A DNA stretch of 64,000 nt from Bryobacterales bacterium (GTDB lineage Bacteria > Acidobacteriota > Terriglobia > Bryobacterales > Bryobacteraceae), in NCBI GenBank assembly GCA_003170295.1, contig PNAJ01000133.1, positions 92,801 to 156,800 on the forward strand, in the 5' to 3' direction. The notes under the pieces are model-generated. The model was given only the letters and a program-made list of their open reading frames with translations, was not told where the DNA came from and ran no database searches. Position 1 is the first letter of the stretch. Each line of letters starts with the position of its first letter. Positions 1 through 9,762 of the stretch are shown here, piece by piece. The translations under genes were made by a program, and so were the position numbers.

Positions 1-2900
1 GTCATCATGATGGGGCGGAAACGGATCAGGCAGCCTTCATAGATCGCTTTTTCAGGCGCCATGCCGTGGTTGCGTTCGGCATCGAGCGCGAAGTCAATCT
101 GCATAATGGCGTTCTTTTTCACGATTCCGATCAGCATGATGAGACCCACGAACGCGTAGATGTTCAGATCCATGTGAAAGAGATAGAGCGTCACGAGCGC
201 GCCGAATCCGGCGGAGGGCAGGCCGGAAAGAATCGTGATCGGGTGGATGTAGCTCTCGTACAGAATGCCCAGCACGATGTAGACGACCAGGATCGCGATC
301 AGCAGCAGCACCCACAGATTGCCCAGCGAGTTTTCAAACGCCTTCGCAGCACCCTGGAAGCTAGTCGACACCGTTTCAGGTAGATTGGCGCTGGCGATCG
401 CACGGATCTTTTCCACTACATCGCCCAGTGGAGCGCCCGGCTTCAGGTCGAACGAAATGGTGACCGCGGGGAGCTGTCCGAAATGGCTGATCGCCTGGGG
501 CCCGACGTCCTGTTTCACCTGAGCCAACGTATCGAGCGGCACCAGAGGTCCCGTCGCGCCTTTGAAATAGAGCATCGATAGGGCGCGGGGATCGGCTTGA
601 TACTGCGGTTTCAGCTCCAGCAGAACCTTGTATTCGTTCACCGCGGCATAAATGGTCGAAACCCAGTGTGGGCCGTAGGCATCGTAGAACGCGCTTTCAA
701 TGGCGTTGGCGTTGATTTGCAGCATCGCCGCCTTATCGCGATTGATGGTGACGTTCACCTGTGGACTGGTGATCGCGAGGTCGCTGGTGACATCTTCGAG
801 TCCCGGAATCTGCGCGATCTCCGTTTCCATCTTCTGTGCGGCGGCGTAGAGCTCAGGACGATTGGGCGACTGCATCGAGAACTGGTACAAGCTCTTCGAC
901 ACCTGGCCGCCGATGCGAATGGTGGGCGGATTCTGGAGGTAAACCTTCATGCCGGGTACTTCCGCAAGCTTCGGCCGCAGATCGTTCATGATCTCGTTGA
1001 CCATTTGCTTGCGCTGATTTCGCGGCTTCAGGTGCACCACCAACTGGCCGAAATTCGGGCCGCCAATGGTGGTGGCAGCGGTGCCGCCGACGGTGGACAT
1101 CAGCGCCTCGACATTGGGGTTCTGGCTGACGATCGCGGCGATAACCTTCTGATACTCGCGCATCTGGTAGAAGGAAGTTCCTTGCAGAGCTTCGGTGGTG
1201 ACCTGCAACTGGTCTGTGTCCTGATCGGGAATGAAGCCCTTCGGAATTTTGACAAACAGCCAGACAGTGGCGATCAGCACGATGAGCGACGTCAGCATGG
1301 TGAGGCCGCGCTGGCGGAGCACGCCTTTGAGCGTACGATCGTAAGCGCGCAGCATCCCGTCGAAGAATTTCTCCGTGCTGCGATAGAACCAACCTCGCTT
1401 CTGATGATGTGGCGCCTTGAGGAAGCGGCTGCACAACATCGGCGTGAGGGTGACCGAGACGATTCCTGAGATCAGGATCGACACGCAGATGGTGACGGAG
1501 AATTCGCGGAACAGACGGCCTAAAATGCCGCCCATGAACAGAACGGGAATGAACACGGCCGCGAGCGACAGCGTCATGGAAACGATGGTGAAACCGATCT
1601 CTTTGGATCCGACCAAGGAGGCGGCGAGAGGCTTCTCTCCCATTTCCATGTGGCGGAAAATATTTTCGAGCATCACGATCGCGTCGTCGACCACAAAGCC
1701 GACCGAGAGAATCAGCGCCATCATCGACAAGTTGTCGAGCGAGTACTTCAGCAGATACATCACGGCGAACGTGCCGACGATCGAGAAGGGAAGCGCAAGG
1801 CTCGGAATGATAGTGGCGGATACGTTGCGCAGGAAAAAGAAGATGACCGCGATGACCAGACCGAGCGTCAACAGCATGGTGAACTGGACGTCTTTATACG
1901 ATTCTCGGATGGTGTCCGAACGGTCGTAAAGAATGTCCATCTTCACCGACGGAGGCAGTTCGGCTTTGAACGTCGGCAGAAGATTCTTGATGTTGTCGGT
2001 GACCTGAATCGTATTGGTGCCGGGCTGGCGCTGGATGCCGAGCACGATCGACCGCTGCGCGTCGTCGTGGGTGTAAAGCCAGGATTCGGTTTTGTCGTCC
2101 TCCACGCTGTCGATGACCGAGCCCAAATCCTGCAACCGGACCGGAGCACCGCTGCGATAGGCGACAATCAGCGGGCGATACTGCGCGGCGCTCATCAACT
2201 GACCACTTGCCTGCAAGGTGAACGCGCGCTGCGGGCCCGTAATCTGTCCAGTTGGCAGGTTGACGTTCCAGGCTTTGAGCGCGGTTTCAACCTCATTGAT
2301 GCCGACCTGGTGGGACGCGAGCGCGTGCGGGTCCATCTGGGCGTGCACCGCGTATTTCTGCTGTCCGAGCACCTGCACCTGAGCGACGCCGCTAGCCATG
2401 GAAATACGCTGCGCGATGCGAGTTTCGGCATACTCGTCGAGAGTCCATAGAGGGAGCATCTTCGACGTCAACGCGAGATAGAGGATAGGCTGATCGGCCG
2501 GATTGACCTTGGTGAACGTGGGCGGCGTGGGCATGCCCTGCGGTAGAAGTCGCGATGCCTGTGTGATGGCGGCCTGCACGTCGACAGCGGCTCCGTCCAT
2601 GCTGCGCGCAAGCTCAAATTCGAGCGTGATCTGCGTCGAACCGAGCGAATTTACGCTGGTCATCGATTCAAGTCCGGCGATGGTGGAGAACTGATTTTCG
2701 AGAGGTGTGGCGACGGACGACGCCATGGTATCCGGGCTTGCGCCGGGGAGCTGCGCGGTGATCAACAGCGTGGGAAAGTCTACGTTCGGCAGATCGCTGA
2801 CCGGTAATGCGCGGTATGCCACCACGCCAAACAGCGCAATCGCGGCCATCAACAGGCTTGTCGCGATCGGGCGCTCGATAAAAGTTTCAGACAGATTCAT
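1..2900 (-). CDS. RND efflux permease (MdtB/MdtC-like, HAE1 family), C-terminus cut by window edge
   Basis: Inner-membrane proton-driven drug/solute exporter subunit. The frame is open from an ATG at 2900 to the left edge (about 966 codons of a usual 1040 or so). It begins MNLSETFIERPIATSLLM, the typical RND N-terminus, and has the GFVVDDA proton-relay segment near 1700 and the late IMQIDFALDAER segment near 104. It is the last visible gene of a minus-strand operon with a second RND permease and a membrane-fusion protein upstream. Two different RND permeases behind one adaptor is the MdtABC arrangement, in which the pump is a heteromultimer. An outer-membrane factor probably lies beyond the left edge. 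Substrate cannot be read from sequence. Confidence 0.93.
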   Translation of the reverse strand, partial: MNLSETFIERPIATSLLMAAIALFGVVAYRALPVSDLPNVDFPTLLITAQLPGASPDTMASSVATPLENQFSTIAGLESMTSVNSLGSTQITLEFELARSMDGAAVDVQAAITQASRLLPQGMPTPPTFTKVNPADQPILYLALTSKMLPLWTLDEYAETRIAQRISMASGVAQVQVLGQQKYAVHAQMDPHALASHQVGINEVETALKAWNVNLPTGQITGPQRAFTLQASGQLMSAAQYRPLIVAYRSGAPVRLQDLGSVIDSVEDDKTESWLYTHDDAQRSIVLGIQRQPGTNTIQVTDNIKNLLPTFKAELPPSVKMDILYDRSDTIRESYKDVQFTMLLTLGLVIAVIFFFLRNVSATIIPSLALPFSIVGTFAVMYLLKYSLDNLSMMALILSVGFVVDDAIVMLENIFRHMEMGEKPLAASLVGSKEIGFTIVSMTLSLAAVFIPVLFMGGILGRLFREFSVTICVSILISGIVSVTLTPMLCSRFLKAPHHQKRGWFYRSTEKFFDGMLRAYDRTLKGVLRQRGLTMLTSLIVLIATVWLFVKIPKGFIPDQDTDQLQVTTEALQGTSFYQMREYQKVIAAIVSQNPNVEALMSTVGGTAATTIGGPNFGQLVVHLKPRNQRKQMVNEIMNDLRPKLAEVPGMKVYLQNPPTIRIGGQVSKSLYQFSMQSPNRPELYAAAQKMETEIAQIPGLEDVTSDLAITSPQVNVTINRDKAAMLQINANAIESAFYDAYGPHWVSTIYAAVNEYKVLLELKPQYQADPRALSMLYFKGATGPLVPLDTLAQVKQDVGPQAISHFGQLPAVTISFDLKPGAPLGDVVEKIRAIASANLPETVSTSFQGAAKAFENSLGNLWVLLLIAILVVYIVLGILYESYIHPITILSGLPSAGFGALVTLYLFHMDLNIYAFVGLIMLIGIVKKNAIMQIDFALDAERNHGMAPEKAIYEGCLIRFRPIMM

Positions 2901-2917
2901 TCGTCACCAAAATCTTG

Positions 2918-2941
2918 TCCCCTCCCTGACGGTCAGGGTTC
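2918..2941. repeat. 24-bp intercistronic repeat, copy 1
   Basis: A 24-base string between the two RND genes recurs with one mismatch at 38986-39009, also between two minus-strand genes. Its core CCTGAC-G-GTCAGG is a perfect hairpin. Read on the minus strand it ends in a purine-rich AGGGAGGGGA block just upstream of the next start codon. Confidence 0.75.
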
Positions 2942-2945
2942 TGTG

Positions 2946-5900
2946 TCAATCGCCAAATCCCAGAGCGGCTTCTTCCGGAGTGAACTCGGGTTTATGGCGG
3001 CCGCGCCACCAGCCGAGCACCGCGGCCATGTAAGTGTAGACCACTGGCGTCAAATATAGTGTCACGAGCTGCGACAAAAGCAATCCGCCCACCACGGCCA
3101 GCCCGAGAGGACGCCGCGCTTCGCCGCCCGACCCGTAGCCGAGCGAAATGGGCACCGCGCCGAGCAGAGCCGCCATGGTCGTCATCATAATCGGACGGAA
3201 GCGGACCAGACAACCTTGATAGATCGCGTCTCTCGGAGATTTGCCCTCTTTCCGTTCCGCCTCGAGCGCGAAATCGATCTGCATGATCGCATTTTTCTTG
3301 ACGATGCCCACCAACATGATGAGACCGACGAACGAATAAATATTGAGGTCGACCTTGAAGATAATCAACGTGAGCAGCGCGCCGACGCCGGCGGACGGGA
3401 GTCCTGAAAGAATCGTCAAAGGATGAATGTAGCTCTCATAAAGCACGCCGAGAACGATGTAGACCACCAGGATTGCCACGGTCAGCAGCAGGCTGAGGTT
3501 CTTGAGCGAGCTCTGAAATACCTTCGCGGTTCCAGTGAAGCTCGTGGTAACGGTATCGGGCAGAGTGCGCGCCGCGAGGTCGCCGAGCTTGTCTACCGCA
3601 GTGCCGAGGGCCACGCCAGGCTTCAGGTTGAACGAAATCGTGACCGAGGGAAGCTGCCCGGAATGATTGATGCTCTGCGGCATGGCATCGGACTTGAGAG
3701 TGACCACGGAATTGAGCGGAATCAGCGAACCGTTGGTGGACTTGAAGTAGATCTTGGAAAGAAAGTCGGCGTGTTCCTGATATTTATGCTGAATCTCCAT
3801 CAGCACTTCGTATTGATTCGCTGGCGAGTAAATGGTGGAGCTCCACTTGGGCCCGTAGGCGTCATAAAGAGCGGTCTCGACCGAAGTGGCATTGAGTCCG
3901 AGGGCGGCGGCGCGGTCGCGGTCGACGATGACGTTCACGCGCGGACTCTTGATCTGCAGGTCCGTGGTCACATCCTGTACGATGTCGGTCTGCCTCGCCA
4001 CCACGGCTTGCAGGCGGTCCGCCTGTTTGTACAGCTCCTCGGTATCGGCGCTCTGCACCGTCAGCTCATACGCACTTTTCGACATGCGGCCACCGATGCG
4101 AATCGTCGGAGGGACGGTCATGAAGCAGCGAAAGCCCGGAAAATTACTAATTTTCGGGCGTAATTCCTCGATGATCTGCGGAACCGTGAGCTTGCGCTCC
4201 TTGCGAGGCTTCAGCAGCACGCTCATACGGCTGTTATTGATACTGGCGCCACCAAATCCACCGCCGACACTGGCCATGAAGGTATCGACATTAGGATCGG
4301 CGCGTACGATATCGGAAAGGCGCTTTACATAAGTGACCATCTGATAATACGAAGTGCCTTGCAAGGCTTCTACCGAGAGTTGAATCTGATCCGTATCGGC
4401 GTCCGGAATAAAACCCTTAGGGACGCGATCGTAGAGGTAAATGGTCCAGCCGATGACGGCGAAAAATACGATCGCCATGATGATGCGATGCTTCAGGACG
4501 CCGCGCAGAGTCCAATCGTAGCCGCGTAACATTGAATCGAAGAATTTTTCGGTGCCGCGATAAATGAAGTTATGCCGCTTGCCTGGATCGTGCGCGCGGA
4601 GGAAGCGGCTGCACAGCATGGGCGTGAAGGTCACCGAGACAAGGCCCGAGAACAGAATCGCGACCGTGATGGTGACTGCGAATTCGCGGAACAGACGCCC
4701 GAGTATGCCGCCCATAAACAAAATGGGAATGAACACGGCGGCGAGCGAGACGGTCATCGATACGATGGTGAAACCGATTTCTTTCGAGCCCTTGAGGGCG
4801 GCCTCGAACGGCTGCACTCCATGCTCGATGTGGCGAACGATGTTTTCAAGCATCACGATGGCATCGTCGACTACGAAGCCGACCGAGAGAATCAGCGCCA
4901 TCATCGACATGTTGTCGAGGCTGTAGTTCAGCATGCCCATGACGGCCAGCGTCCCCAGGATCGAGAACGGCAGCGCAAGGCTGGGAATCAAGGTCGCCGA
5001 AGCGTTGCGGAGGAAGAAAAATATCACGCCGATGACCAGGAGCAGCGTCAGCAGCATGGTGACCTGAATATCCGTGAAGGCGTCGCGAATATTCTTCGAT
5101 CGGTCGCCGCGGATGAGAAGGGTCGCCGACGGCGGCAATTGCGCCTTGAACGACGGGATCAGAGCCTTGATCGCGTCGGCCACCTTGATGGTATTGGTCC
5201 CAGGCTGGCGCATCACACCGAGGGTGATGGCCCGCTGACCGCCTTTACTGGTGTAAAGCCACGATGCGTTCTTGTCGTCCTGCACGCTATCGATAACGTC
5301 GGCGATATCCTGCAATCGGATCGCGCGGCCTTTCACCCAGGTGATCACCATGGGCCGGAACTGCGCCGCATTCATCAGCTGACCATTCGCGAAAATATTG
5401 TAGGCGACCTGCGGTCCGTACAAAGTTCCGAGCGGAATATTAATATTCCAGTTGTTCAGCGCGGCATCGACTTCATTGAGGCCCACCTTCTTCGCCGCCA
5501 GCTTGTCTGGATCGATCTGCACCCGCACGGCATACTTCTGCTGACCCATGACCTGCACCTGCGCAACGTCGTTCACCATCGAGATGCGTGGGGCGACCAT
5601 CGTTTCTGCGAACTCGTCGAGCTGCGACATCGACAAGGTGTCGGAAACCAGGCTTAGAAAGACGATCGGCTGGTCGGCTGGATTGCTCTTGCGGAACGAA
5701 GGCGGCGCCGGCATTCCGGGCGGCAGGAGCGGCGTTACTTCGGCGATGGCCGTTTGCACGTCTACGGCGGCACCGTCGATTTCGCGATCCAGGTCGAGTT
5801 GTAAAGTGACGCTGCTCGATCCGGTGGAACTGGTCGAGCTCATCGAGTCCAGTCCGGCGATTCCGGTGAACTGTCGCTCAAGCACCGTCGCGACCGCGGA

Positions 5901-6080
5901 CGACATGGTGTTGGGATCCGCGCCGGGAAGGCTGGCGCCTACTGAAATTGTAGGATAGTCGACGCTGGGCAGATCGCTGATCGACATGGTGCGATAAGCC
6001 ACGACGCCGAACATAGCAATGCCTGCCATCAGCAGACTGGTGGCTATGGGACGGCGAATGAAAATCTCGGAGAAGTTCAC
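2946..6080 (-). CDS. RND efflux permease (MdtB/MdtC-like, HAE1 family)
   Basis: Full-length 1044-residue RND permease with a GTG start at 6080. The N-terminus has the family pattern NFSEIFIRRPIATSLLMAG. Two large periplasmic porter loops alternate with 12 predicted membrane helices, and the GFVVDDAIVMLENI segment carries the paired Asp of the proton relay. It sits 27 bases downstream of the adaptor gene and 45 bases upstream of a second, clearly related but not identical permease, which suggests a heteromeric MdtBC-type pump. Energy comes from the proton gradient. The exported substrate is unknown; drugs, bile-like amphiphiles or secondary metabolites are all possible. Confidence 0.95.
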   Translation of the reverse strand: MNFSEIFIRRPIATSLLMAGIAMFGVVAYRTMSISDLPSVDYPTISVGASLPGADPNTMSSAVATVLERQFTGIAGLDSMSSTSSTGSSSVTLQLDLDREIDGAAVDVQTAIAEVTPLLPPGMPAPPSFRKSNPADQPIVFLSLVSDTLSMSQLDEFAETMVAPRISMVNDVAQVQVMGQQKYAVRVQIDPDKLAAKKVGLNEVDAALNNWNINIPLGTLYGPQVAYNIFANGQLMNAAQFRPMVITWVKGRAIRLQDIADVIDSVQDDKNASWLYTSKGGQRAITLGVMRQPGTNTIKVADAIKALIPSFKAQLPPSATLLIRGDRSKNIRDAFTDIQVTMLLTLLLVIGVIFFFLRNASATLIPSLALPFSILGTLAVMGMLNYSLDNMSMMALILSVGFVVDDAIVMLENIVRHIEHGVQPFEAALKGSKEIGFTIVSMTVSLAAVFIPILFMGGILGRLFREFAVTITVAILFSGLVSVTFTPMLCSRFLRAHDPGKRHNFIYRGTEKFFDSMLRGYDWTLRGVLKHRIIMAIVFFAVIGWTIYLYDRVPKGFIPDADTDQIQLSVEALQGTSYYQMVTYVKRLSDIVRADPNVDTFMASVGGGFGGASINNSRMSVLLKPRKERKLTVPQIIEELRPKISNFPGFRCFMTVPPTIRIGGRMSKSAYELTVQSADTEELYKQADRLQAVVARQTDIVQDVTTDLQIKSPRVNVIVDRDRAAALGLNATSVETALYDAYGPKWSSTIYSPANQYEVLMEIQHKYQEHADFLSKIYFKSTNGSLIPLNSVVTLKSDAMPQSINHSGQLPSVTISFNLKPGVALGTAVDKLGDLAARTLPDTVTTSFTGTAKVFQSSLKNLSLLLTVAILVVYIVLGVLYESYIHPLTILSGLPSAGVGALLTLIIFKVDLNIYSFVGLIMLVGIVKKNAIMQIDFALEAERKEGKSPRDAIYQGCLVRFRPIMMTTMAALLGAVPISLGYGSGGEARRPLGLAVVGGLLLSQLVTLYLTPVVYTYMAAVLGWWRGRHKPEFTPEEAALGFGD

Positions 6081-6107
6081 AACACTCGTCTCTCTATAAA
6101 CAGCCGC

Positions 6108-7448
6108 CTAGCCGGGAGGCACGGCGCGGTCTTTCTTCTTGCCATCGCCCTTTTTGCCTTCACCGCCGCCTTGCTTGTCACTCCCTTTGTCGGGCCTGCC
6201 GTCGCGCATCTGCACTTTGATTCCCGGGGCGAGGCGCAATTGGCCCTCAGTGACAATGGTTTCGCCGACCGAGAGACCTTTATCGATTACCAGGTCCTGA
6301 TCCACGCGGACACCAGCGACCACGGGGCGAGCCTCTACACTACGGTCTTCCTTGACGACGTAAACGAATGCGCCGTCCTGCCCCGTTTGTACCGCCTGAT
6401 TCGGTACCACGATCGCATTCGGTTGTATGGCGAGCCGCAGAATCACGTTGACGAACTGGCCCGGCCACAGCTTACGGTCGCGATTGTCGAACGTCCCTTT
6501 GAGCTTGATGGTGCCCGTGGTCATATCAACGTTGTTGTCGATGAAGGTTAGCGTACCGGACTCATTGCCCGCCGCGTCCTGAAGCTTCACCAGAACCTGC
6601 ACCCTGCCTTGCGCCATGTACTTTTTTACATCGTTTAGTTTCGATTCCGGAACGGCAAATGTGGCGTAGATGGGTTCGATCTGATTGATGGTCACCAGTT
6701 CGGTTGTATTGGGCGGGACCACATTGCCCTGCTTGATGGTCAAATTGCCGGTGCGGCCGTCAATCGACGATTTAATCGAAGTGTAGCTAAGCTGCACTTC
6801 GGCGTTGGCGATATTCGCCTGGTCCGCCACAGCCTGCGCGCGGGCGCTCTCAATCGCGGCCCGATCCGCGGCTACCGACTGCGCCAGCGCGTCGGCGTTC
6901 GATTTGAACTGCTCACTCTGATCTTTTGAGACGATTCCCTCGGCCGCTAACTTGTCATAGCGTCCGGATTCGTTTCGCGCATACAGCTCCTGAGCGGTGT
7001 CTCGCGCAAGATTCGCTTTTGCCTGCGCCAGCAGCGCTTCATCCTTGGCCAGATTCGCCTTCACTTGAGCCAACACCGCTTCGAGCGGTCTGGGATCGAT
7101 TGTGAAAAGAGGCGCGCCTTTCTTCACGTAATCGCCTTCCTTAAAGAAAACCTTGGTGATCTCGCCGCCGACCTGCGCCTTCACGCTGATCGTGGTGTAC
7201 GCTTCCACGTTGCCGACGACCGCGATATCGATGGGAACATCTTTCTGCCCGACCTTCGCAGTCACCACCGGGACGGGTCCGCCGCCGCCACCCTTGCCGC
7301 CTTTGCCGCCCTTGGGCGTGGATCCACCGCTGTCGGCTGTGCTGGTTGAGGAGCAGGCCTGCATCAAAAATATGCCGAACAGCATAGTGCACAGTAAACC
7401 TGAGCCGGTGAACCGCGTCTGAAGGTTATAGGTGGGTTTGGCTTTCAC
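6108..7448 (-). CDS. RND efflux periplasmic adaptor (membrane-fusion protein, MdtA-like)
   Basis: 446 residues, GTG start. A hydrophobic leader ends in a lipobox-like LMQACSS, so it is probably a lipid-anchored periplasmic adaptor. A low-complexity Gly/Lys/Pro linker follows, then the HlyD/MFP lipoyl half-motifs around VEAYTTISVKAQVGGEITKV, a coiled-coil hairpin rich in Ala/Gln/Lys (roughly residues 125-215), the beta-barrel domain and the membrane-proximal domain. The tail is very basic (KGSDKQGGG...KKKDRAVPPG). First gene of the efflux operon; it bridges the two downstream RND permeases to an outer-membrane channel not seen in the window. Confidence 0.93.
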   Translation of the reverse strand: MKAKPTYNLQTRFTGSGLLCTMLFGIFLMQACSSTSTADSGGSTPKGGKGGKGGGGGPVPVVTAKVGQKDVPIDIAVVGNVEAYTTISVKAQVGGEITKVFFKEGDYVKKGAPLFTIDPRPLEAVLAQVKANLAKDEALLAQAKANLARDTAQELYARNESGRYDKLAAEGIVSKDQSEQFKSNADALAQSVAADRAAIESARAQAVADQANIANAEVQLSYTSIKSSIDGRTGNLTIKQGNVVPPNTTELVTINQIEPIYATFAVPESKLNDVKKYMAQGRVQVLVKLQDAAGNESGTLTFIDNNVDMTTGTIKLKGTFDNRDRKLWPGQFVNVILRLAIQPNAIVVPNQAVQTGQDGAFVYVVKEDRSVEARPVVAGVRVDQDLVIDKGLSVGETIVTEGQLRLAPGIKVQMRDGRPDKGSDKQGGGEGKKGDGKKKDRAVPPG

Positions 7449-7623
7449 GCTGGGTAGATTCTAGTATAGATGTGACTGTGAATGTTGGGCGATTCCACCC
7501 CAAGTAAAGTTACAGTGCTCCGCTTTCGGGAACCTGCCGATTTTTTGCGGTACTCCCCGAGGCCGTCCTCCTCGTCCATAAAAGTGTACGTCCTCCGCGT
7601 CCCACCTCGTGTAAGGAGTTTTC
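7449..7623. promoter_or_regulatory. Divergent intergenic region between efflux operon and S53 peptidase
   Basis: 175 bases separate the start codons of the minus-strand efflux operon and the plus-strand peptidase, so both promoters should lie here. The only clear element is the Shine-Dalgarno GTAAGGAG at 7611-7618, six bases before the peptidase ATG. No confident -35/-10 pair or operator palindrome was found. Confidence 0.4.
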
Positions 7624-9762
7624 ATGTTTCGAACCCGCCGGGTATACGCCCTTTTCCTGTCCGTAATCTTAATGCTGATTGGCAGCTCTGTTGCCGTCCA
7701 CTCTCAGGGTACCGCCCGCCGGTCCCGAGTGCTGATTCACGACAAAGTGGATGAGAACAAACTGGTTACGCTGGCCGGGAATACTCGTTCCGAGGCCAAT
7801 GCGGAGAGAGACCTGGGTGCGGTTGCCGACGATCTCAGCATGGATCATATGATGCTTCAGCTAAAGCGTTCGCCGGAGCTGGAACAGGCGGCTATCCAGT
7901 TCGTCGCCGGCCTTCATGATCCAAAGTCGCCCAACTTCCATAAATGGCTGAGCGCTAATGAGTTCGGCAAGAACTACGGTGTCGCGGAGGCTGATATCCA
8001 GACGATAACCGGATGGCTCGAATCGCATGGCTTCGTGGTCCATTCCGTGTATCCGAATGGGATGGTGATCGATTTCTCGGGCACTGCTGGACAAGTGCGG
8101 CGCGCATTTCATACCTCGATTCACCATTTAGACGTCGATGGCGTGAGGCATATCTCCAACTTCAGCGATCCGCAGATTCCAGAGGCCCTGGCGCCGGCCG
8201 TCGCAGGCGTCGTCTCGATGCACGATTTCCAGCCGCGTGCCATGAAACGGGCGAAGTATACGTATACCTACCAGGGTCAGCAGTACCAAGCCGTCGTTCC
8301 CGCTGATCTGGCGACGATTTACAACTTGAATCCTTTGTTCGCCCAAGGGATCACAGGGGTCGGCCAGACGATCGCTGTGATCGAAGATACCGATCTGTAC
8401 AGTTCTGCGGACTGGGATACCTTCCGCGCCACGTTTGGGCTTTCGCAATACACGGCGGGAACGCTGACAACGGTACATCCTACCCCCTCAAACGGGCTCA
8501 ACAATTGCTCCGCACCGGGACTTGTCGCTGGCGACGACGGGGAAGCGATCCTCGATGCGGAGTGGGCCAGCGCCTCCGCGCCGAGCGCTGCCATCGTGGT
8601 TGCCGCCTGCGGCAACACGCGGTCCACGTTCGGTGGATTTATCGCGATGCAGAACATCGTGAACTCAAGCAATCCTCCTTCGATCGTCAGCATCAGTTAT
8701 GGAAATTGCGAAGCGGAAAATGGAGCTTCGTCTAATGCGTCCATCCGCGCCCTCTATCAGCAGGCTGTCGCCGAGGGTATCTCGGTATTCGTTGCGGCCG
8801 GAGACGAGGGCGCGGCCAGTTGCGACGCGGGACTCGCGAGCGCCACGCACGGCATCGGTGTCAGCGCGTACTCCTCCACTCCCTACAACGTCGCGGTGGG
8901 CGGAACCGATTTCTCCGATACACTGGACGGCACGTCAGGCAACTATTGGAGCTCGACCAACACCGCAACTTACGGCTCAGCGCTTTCCTACATCCCTGAG
9001 ATTCCCTGGAACGACTCGTGCGCGGGCAGCTTGCTCGCCAATTATATGGGATATTCGACGGTATACGGCCCGGGTGGATTTTGCAACAGCAGCTCAGCGC
9101 GGAGGAACAGTTTGGTGCAAGTGGTCGCCGGTAGTGGAGGTCCCAGCAATTGCGCGACTGGGTCGCCCAAGACCTACGGAGTAGCCGGCGGCAGTTGCCA
9201 AGGGGTCGCAAAGCCTGACTGGCAGACCGGATTAGCAGGCATCCCGAGCGACGGGGTGCGCGACATTCCCGACGTTTCCCTATTCGCCGCTGACGGCGTC
9301 TGGGGACACTACTATGTCACCTGCTGGTCCGATATACGGAATGGTGGAGCGGCATGCACGGGCTCTCCGGCCGATTGGGCCGGAGCAGGTGGCACGTCCT
9401 TCTCATCGCCGATCATGGCGGGCATCCAGGCTCTGGTGAACCAAAATGCGGGAGGCGCACAGGGCAATCCGAACTATGTGTACTACGCACTGGCGGCGAG
9501 GACGGCTAATGTTTTTCACAGCGTCACGCGCGGAGACATCGATGTGAATTGCACGGGGAGCCGAAACTGCTTCGGGTCGTCCGGATCGGTCAGTTCCGGT
9601 CGCGGCGGCCGTGGGACAGGAAACACCACGAGCGGCGCTCTCTCCGTCTCCAGCAGTTCCTTCACGCCGGCCTATGGGACCGGGGCATCCTGGAACTTCG
9701 CTACCGGAATCGGCAGCGTGGACGCGTTTAACTTAGTGATGAACTGGAGCGCCGGCCAGTAG
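7624..9762 (+). CDS. Secreted S53 (sedolisin/kumamolisin) serine-carboxyl peptidase
   Basis: 712 residues. A signal peptide covers about residues 1-30. A pro-kumamolisin activation domain follows (about 70-215, with SPNFHKWLSANEFG), then the S53 catalytic domain. Catalytic residues are visible: Glu307 and Asp311 in GEAILDAEW, the oxyanion Asp394 in VAAGDEGA, and the Ser nucleophile Ser592 in GGTSFSSP. A C-terminal GxGSVDAFNL segment matches the usual calcium-site region. A Ser/Gly-rich insert (about 655-680) interrupts the C-terminal part. These enzymes are acid endopeptidases activated by autoprocessing outside the cell, which fits scavenging of protein in acid soil. A strong ribosome-binding site supports the ATG. 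The last 30 bases overlap the convergent GT4 gene. Confidence 0.96.
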   Translation: MFRTRRVYALFLSVILMLIGSSVAVHSQGTARRSRVLIHDKVDENKLVTLAGNTRSEANAERDLGAVADDLSMDHMMLQLKRSPELEQAAIQFVAGLHDPKSPNFHKWLSANEFGKNYGVAEADIQTITGWLESHGFVVHSVYPNGMVIDFSGTAGQVRRAFHTSIHHLDVDGVRHISNFSDPQIPEALAPAVAGVVSMHDFQPRAMKRAKYTYTYQGQQYQAVVPADLATIYNLNPLFAQGITGVGQTIAVIEDTDLYSSADWDTFRATFGLSQYTAGTLTTVHPTPSNGLNNCSAPGLVAGDDGEAILDAEWASASAPSAAIVVAACGNTRSTFGGFIAMQNIVNSSNPPSIVSISYGNCEAENGASSNASIRALYQQAVAEGISVFVAAGDEGAASCDAGLASATHGIGVSAYSSTPYNVAVGGTDFSDTLDGTSGNYWSSTNTATYGSALSYIPEIPWNDSCAGSLLANYMGYSTVYGPGGFCNSSSARRNSLVQVVAGSGGPSNCATGSPKTYGVAGGSCQGVAKPDWQTGLAGIPSDGVRDIPDVSLFAADGVWGHYYVTCWSDIRNGGAACTGSPADWAGAGGTSFSSPIMAGIQALVNQNAGGAQGNPNYVYYALAARTANVFHSVTRGDIDVNCTGSRNCFGSSGSVSSGRGGRGTGNTTSGALSVSSSSFTPAYGTGASWNFATGIGSVDAFNLVMNWSAGQ

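Noticed and set aside
597-1469. Plus-strand open frames of 100-370 residues over the RND, C45, kinase and other genes (such as 597-1469, 3423-4163, 4572-5657, 16249-17343, 27335-28678)
   Set aside because: They lie antisense to well-conserved genes, have His/Arg-rich low-complexity translations typical of GC-rich shadow frames, and show no ribosome-binding sites or known motifs.
1-6080. The tandem RND genes as a duplication artefact
   Set aside because: They are similar in layout but differ throughout in residues, as expected for MdtB and MdtC-like partners.
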